Made by a program: the position numbers and the translations under genes. The notes under the pieces are model-generated. The model saw only the letters and a list, made by a program, of their open reading frames with translations, was not told where the DNA came from and did not search any database. Positions 42,349 through 42,769 of a DNA stretch of 42,769 nucleotides are shown here, piece after piece. Origin of the DNA: an uncultured Granulosicoccaceae bacterium (GTDB lineage Bacteria > Pseudomonadota > Gammaproteobacteria > Granulosicoccales > Granulosicoccaceae); NCBI GenBank assembly GCA_937920585.1, contig CAKZSB010000025.1, positions 1 to 42,769 of the forward strand. The letters are read 5' to 3'. The number at the start of each line of letters is the position of its first letter. Within the stretch, counting starts at the first letter, position 1.

Positions 42349-42507
42349 CTAGATTATTTTTATCAGCAGCCAAAGTGGAATCAGTAGTAGCGAATAACCG
42401 ATTATCTTCGACATGAAGATTAATCCATCGGCTACGAAAAACATGCTGGTATGGCGATGCATATTGTCCCTGCGAAGGCGACGGTATTTGTATTTCAGAC
42501 GTTTAAA
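42349..42507 (-). CDS. Possible small membrane protein (weak)
   Basis: A 53- to 60-residue frame, the shorter version beginning MFKRLKYKYRR with AGGA about eight bases upstream. The N-terminus is strongly basic and the C-terminal third is a hydrophobic helix (IIGYSLLLIPLWLLIKII), so a single-pass membrane protein is plausible. It has no recognisable family, and chance ORFs are common in AT-rich DNA. Confidence 0.3.
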   Translation of the reverse strand, partial: FKRLKYKYRRLRRDNMHRHTSMFFVADGLIFMSKIIGYSLLLIPLWLLIKII

Positions 42508-42531
42508 CATATTCCATGTCCTGACGATCAC

Positions 42532-42769
42532 CCCGAATCGGGAGTGCTATCTTACCTCAACATCTATCCCGGCGGCTAAGTGTTTTTACTTGGTTTTTTG
42601 TTTTAGTTGTTTGTCAGTTTGTTGGCATTCTGTTTCAGTTTAATGTTCAGGATGTTTACACTTGTGCGAAAGCTATTTCCGTTTCTTATCTGCTTTATTC
42701 GAATCATGTGTAACTCGATTTATTTTTTTGCCAGCCAATTCTTTAGATTTTAAGTCGATTGGGGGTCTG
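42532..42769. other. AT-rich window end, no gene seen
   Basis: The last ~240 bases are distinctly AT-rich compared with the rest of the window and contain only a short plus-strand frame without features. This may be the promoter region of a gene beyond the edge, or acquired DNA near a polysaccharide locus. Confidence 0.4.

Overview
The window looks like chromosomal DNA from a GC-rich, marine-type gammaproteobacterium. This rests on protein style (betaine uptake, a Rieske betaine-type oxygenase, a MttB-like methyltransferase, DUF481 outer-membrane proteins, a full chemosensory operon). A Granulosicoccus-like organism is a guess, not a demonstration. I saw no tRNA, rRNA, CRISPR array, transposase or prophage gene.

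Layout. (1) 1-5958, minus strand: a tightly coupled catabolic operon transcribed GntR regulator > dihydrodipicolinate-synthase-family lyase > PuuC-like aldehyde dehydrogenase > non-pyrrolysine MttB-like methyltransferase > FAD-dependent amine oxidase (cut by the window edge). A 12-bp perfect GntR-type palindrome lies just upstream, shared with a divergent fumarylacetoacetase-family hydrolase (6144-6830). (2) 6876-12766, minus strand: six closely spaced genes. Five form a striking nucleic-acid-processing cassette: an archaeo-eukaryotic primase (AEP) fused to a HAD phosphatase, an unknown protein with an SSB-like acidic tail, a SAM-domain protein with a lysine-rich tail, an ATP-dependent DNA ligase with an extra C-terminal region, and an EEP-family nuclease. 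A small cupin follows. No Ku gene is present. This is the best candidate for an undescribed system: the activities resemble a split LigD-type repair machine (polymerase, ligase, end processing). (3) 13114-15191, plus strand: a class II aldolase-family protein and an exported PQQ-type sugar dehydrogenase.

(4) 15235-25059: a complete chemosensory system in two divergent arms, cheX/C-like, cheY and cheR to the left, and cheA, cheW, a 998-residue MCP, a STAS-like protein with four short repeats, and cheB to the right. There is no cheZ or cheD; the CheX/C-like protein is the likely phosphatase. (5) 25056-28741, minus strand: a ProXVW-type glycine betaine/proline betaine ABC transporter whose permease carries a long DUF2628-like N-terminal region. 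(6) 29270-34901, plus strand: a family-5 (peptide-type) ABC transporter with a Tat-exported binding protein, two permeases and a fused double ATPase. (7) 34876-42769: a Rieske oxygenase of the quaternary-ammonium type, a glutathione transferase, two tandem DUF481 outer-membrane barrels, a class III CoA-transferase, and a membrane-bound WbpM/CapD-like nucleotide-sugar dehydratase, ending in an AT-rich stretch with one weak small ORF.

Together, regions 1, 5 and 7 suggest a lifestyle built on importing and demethylating betaine-like compounds, while region 2 is a self-contained module unrelated to its metabolic neighbours. Domain calls were made by eye from motifs; no database search was run. 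In the last kilobase my reading of single-base runs may be off by one.
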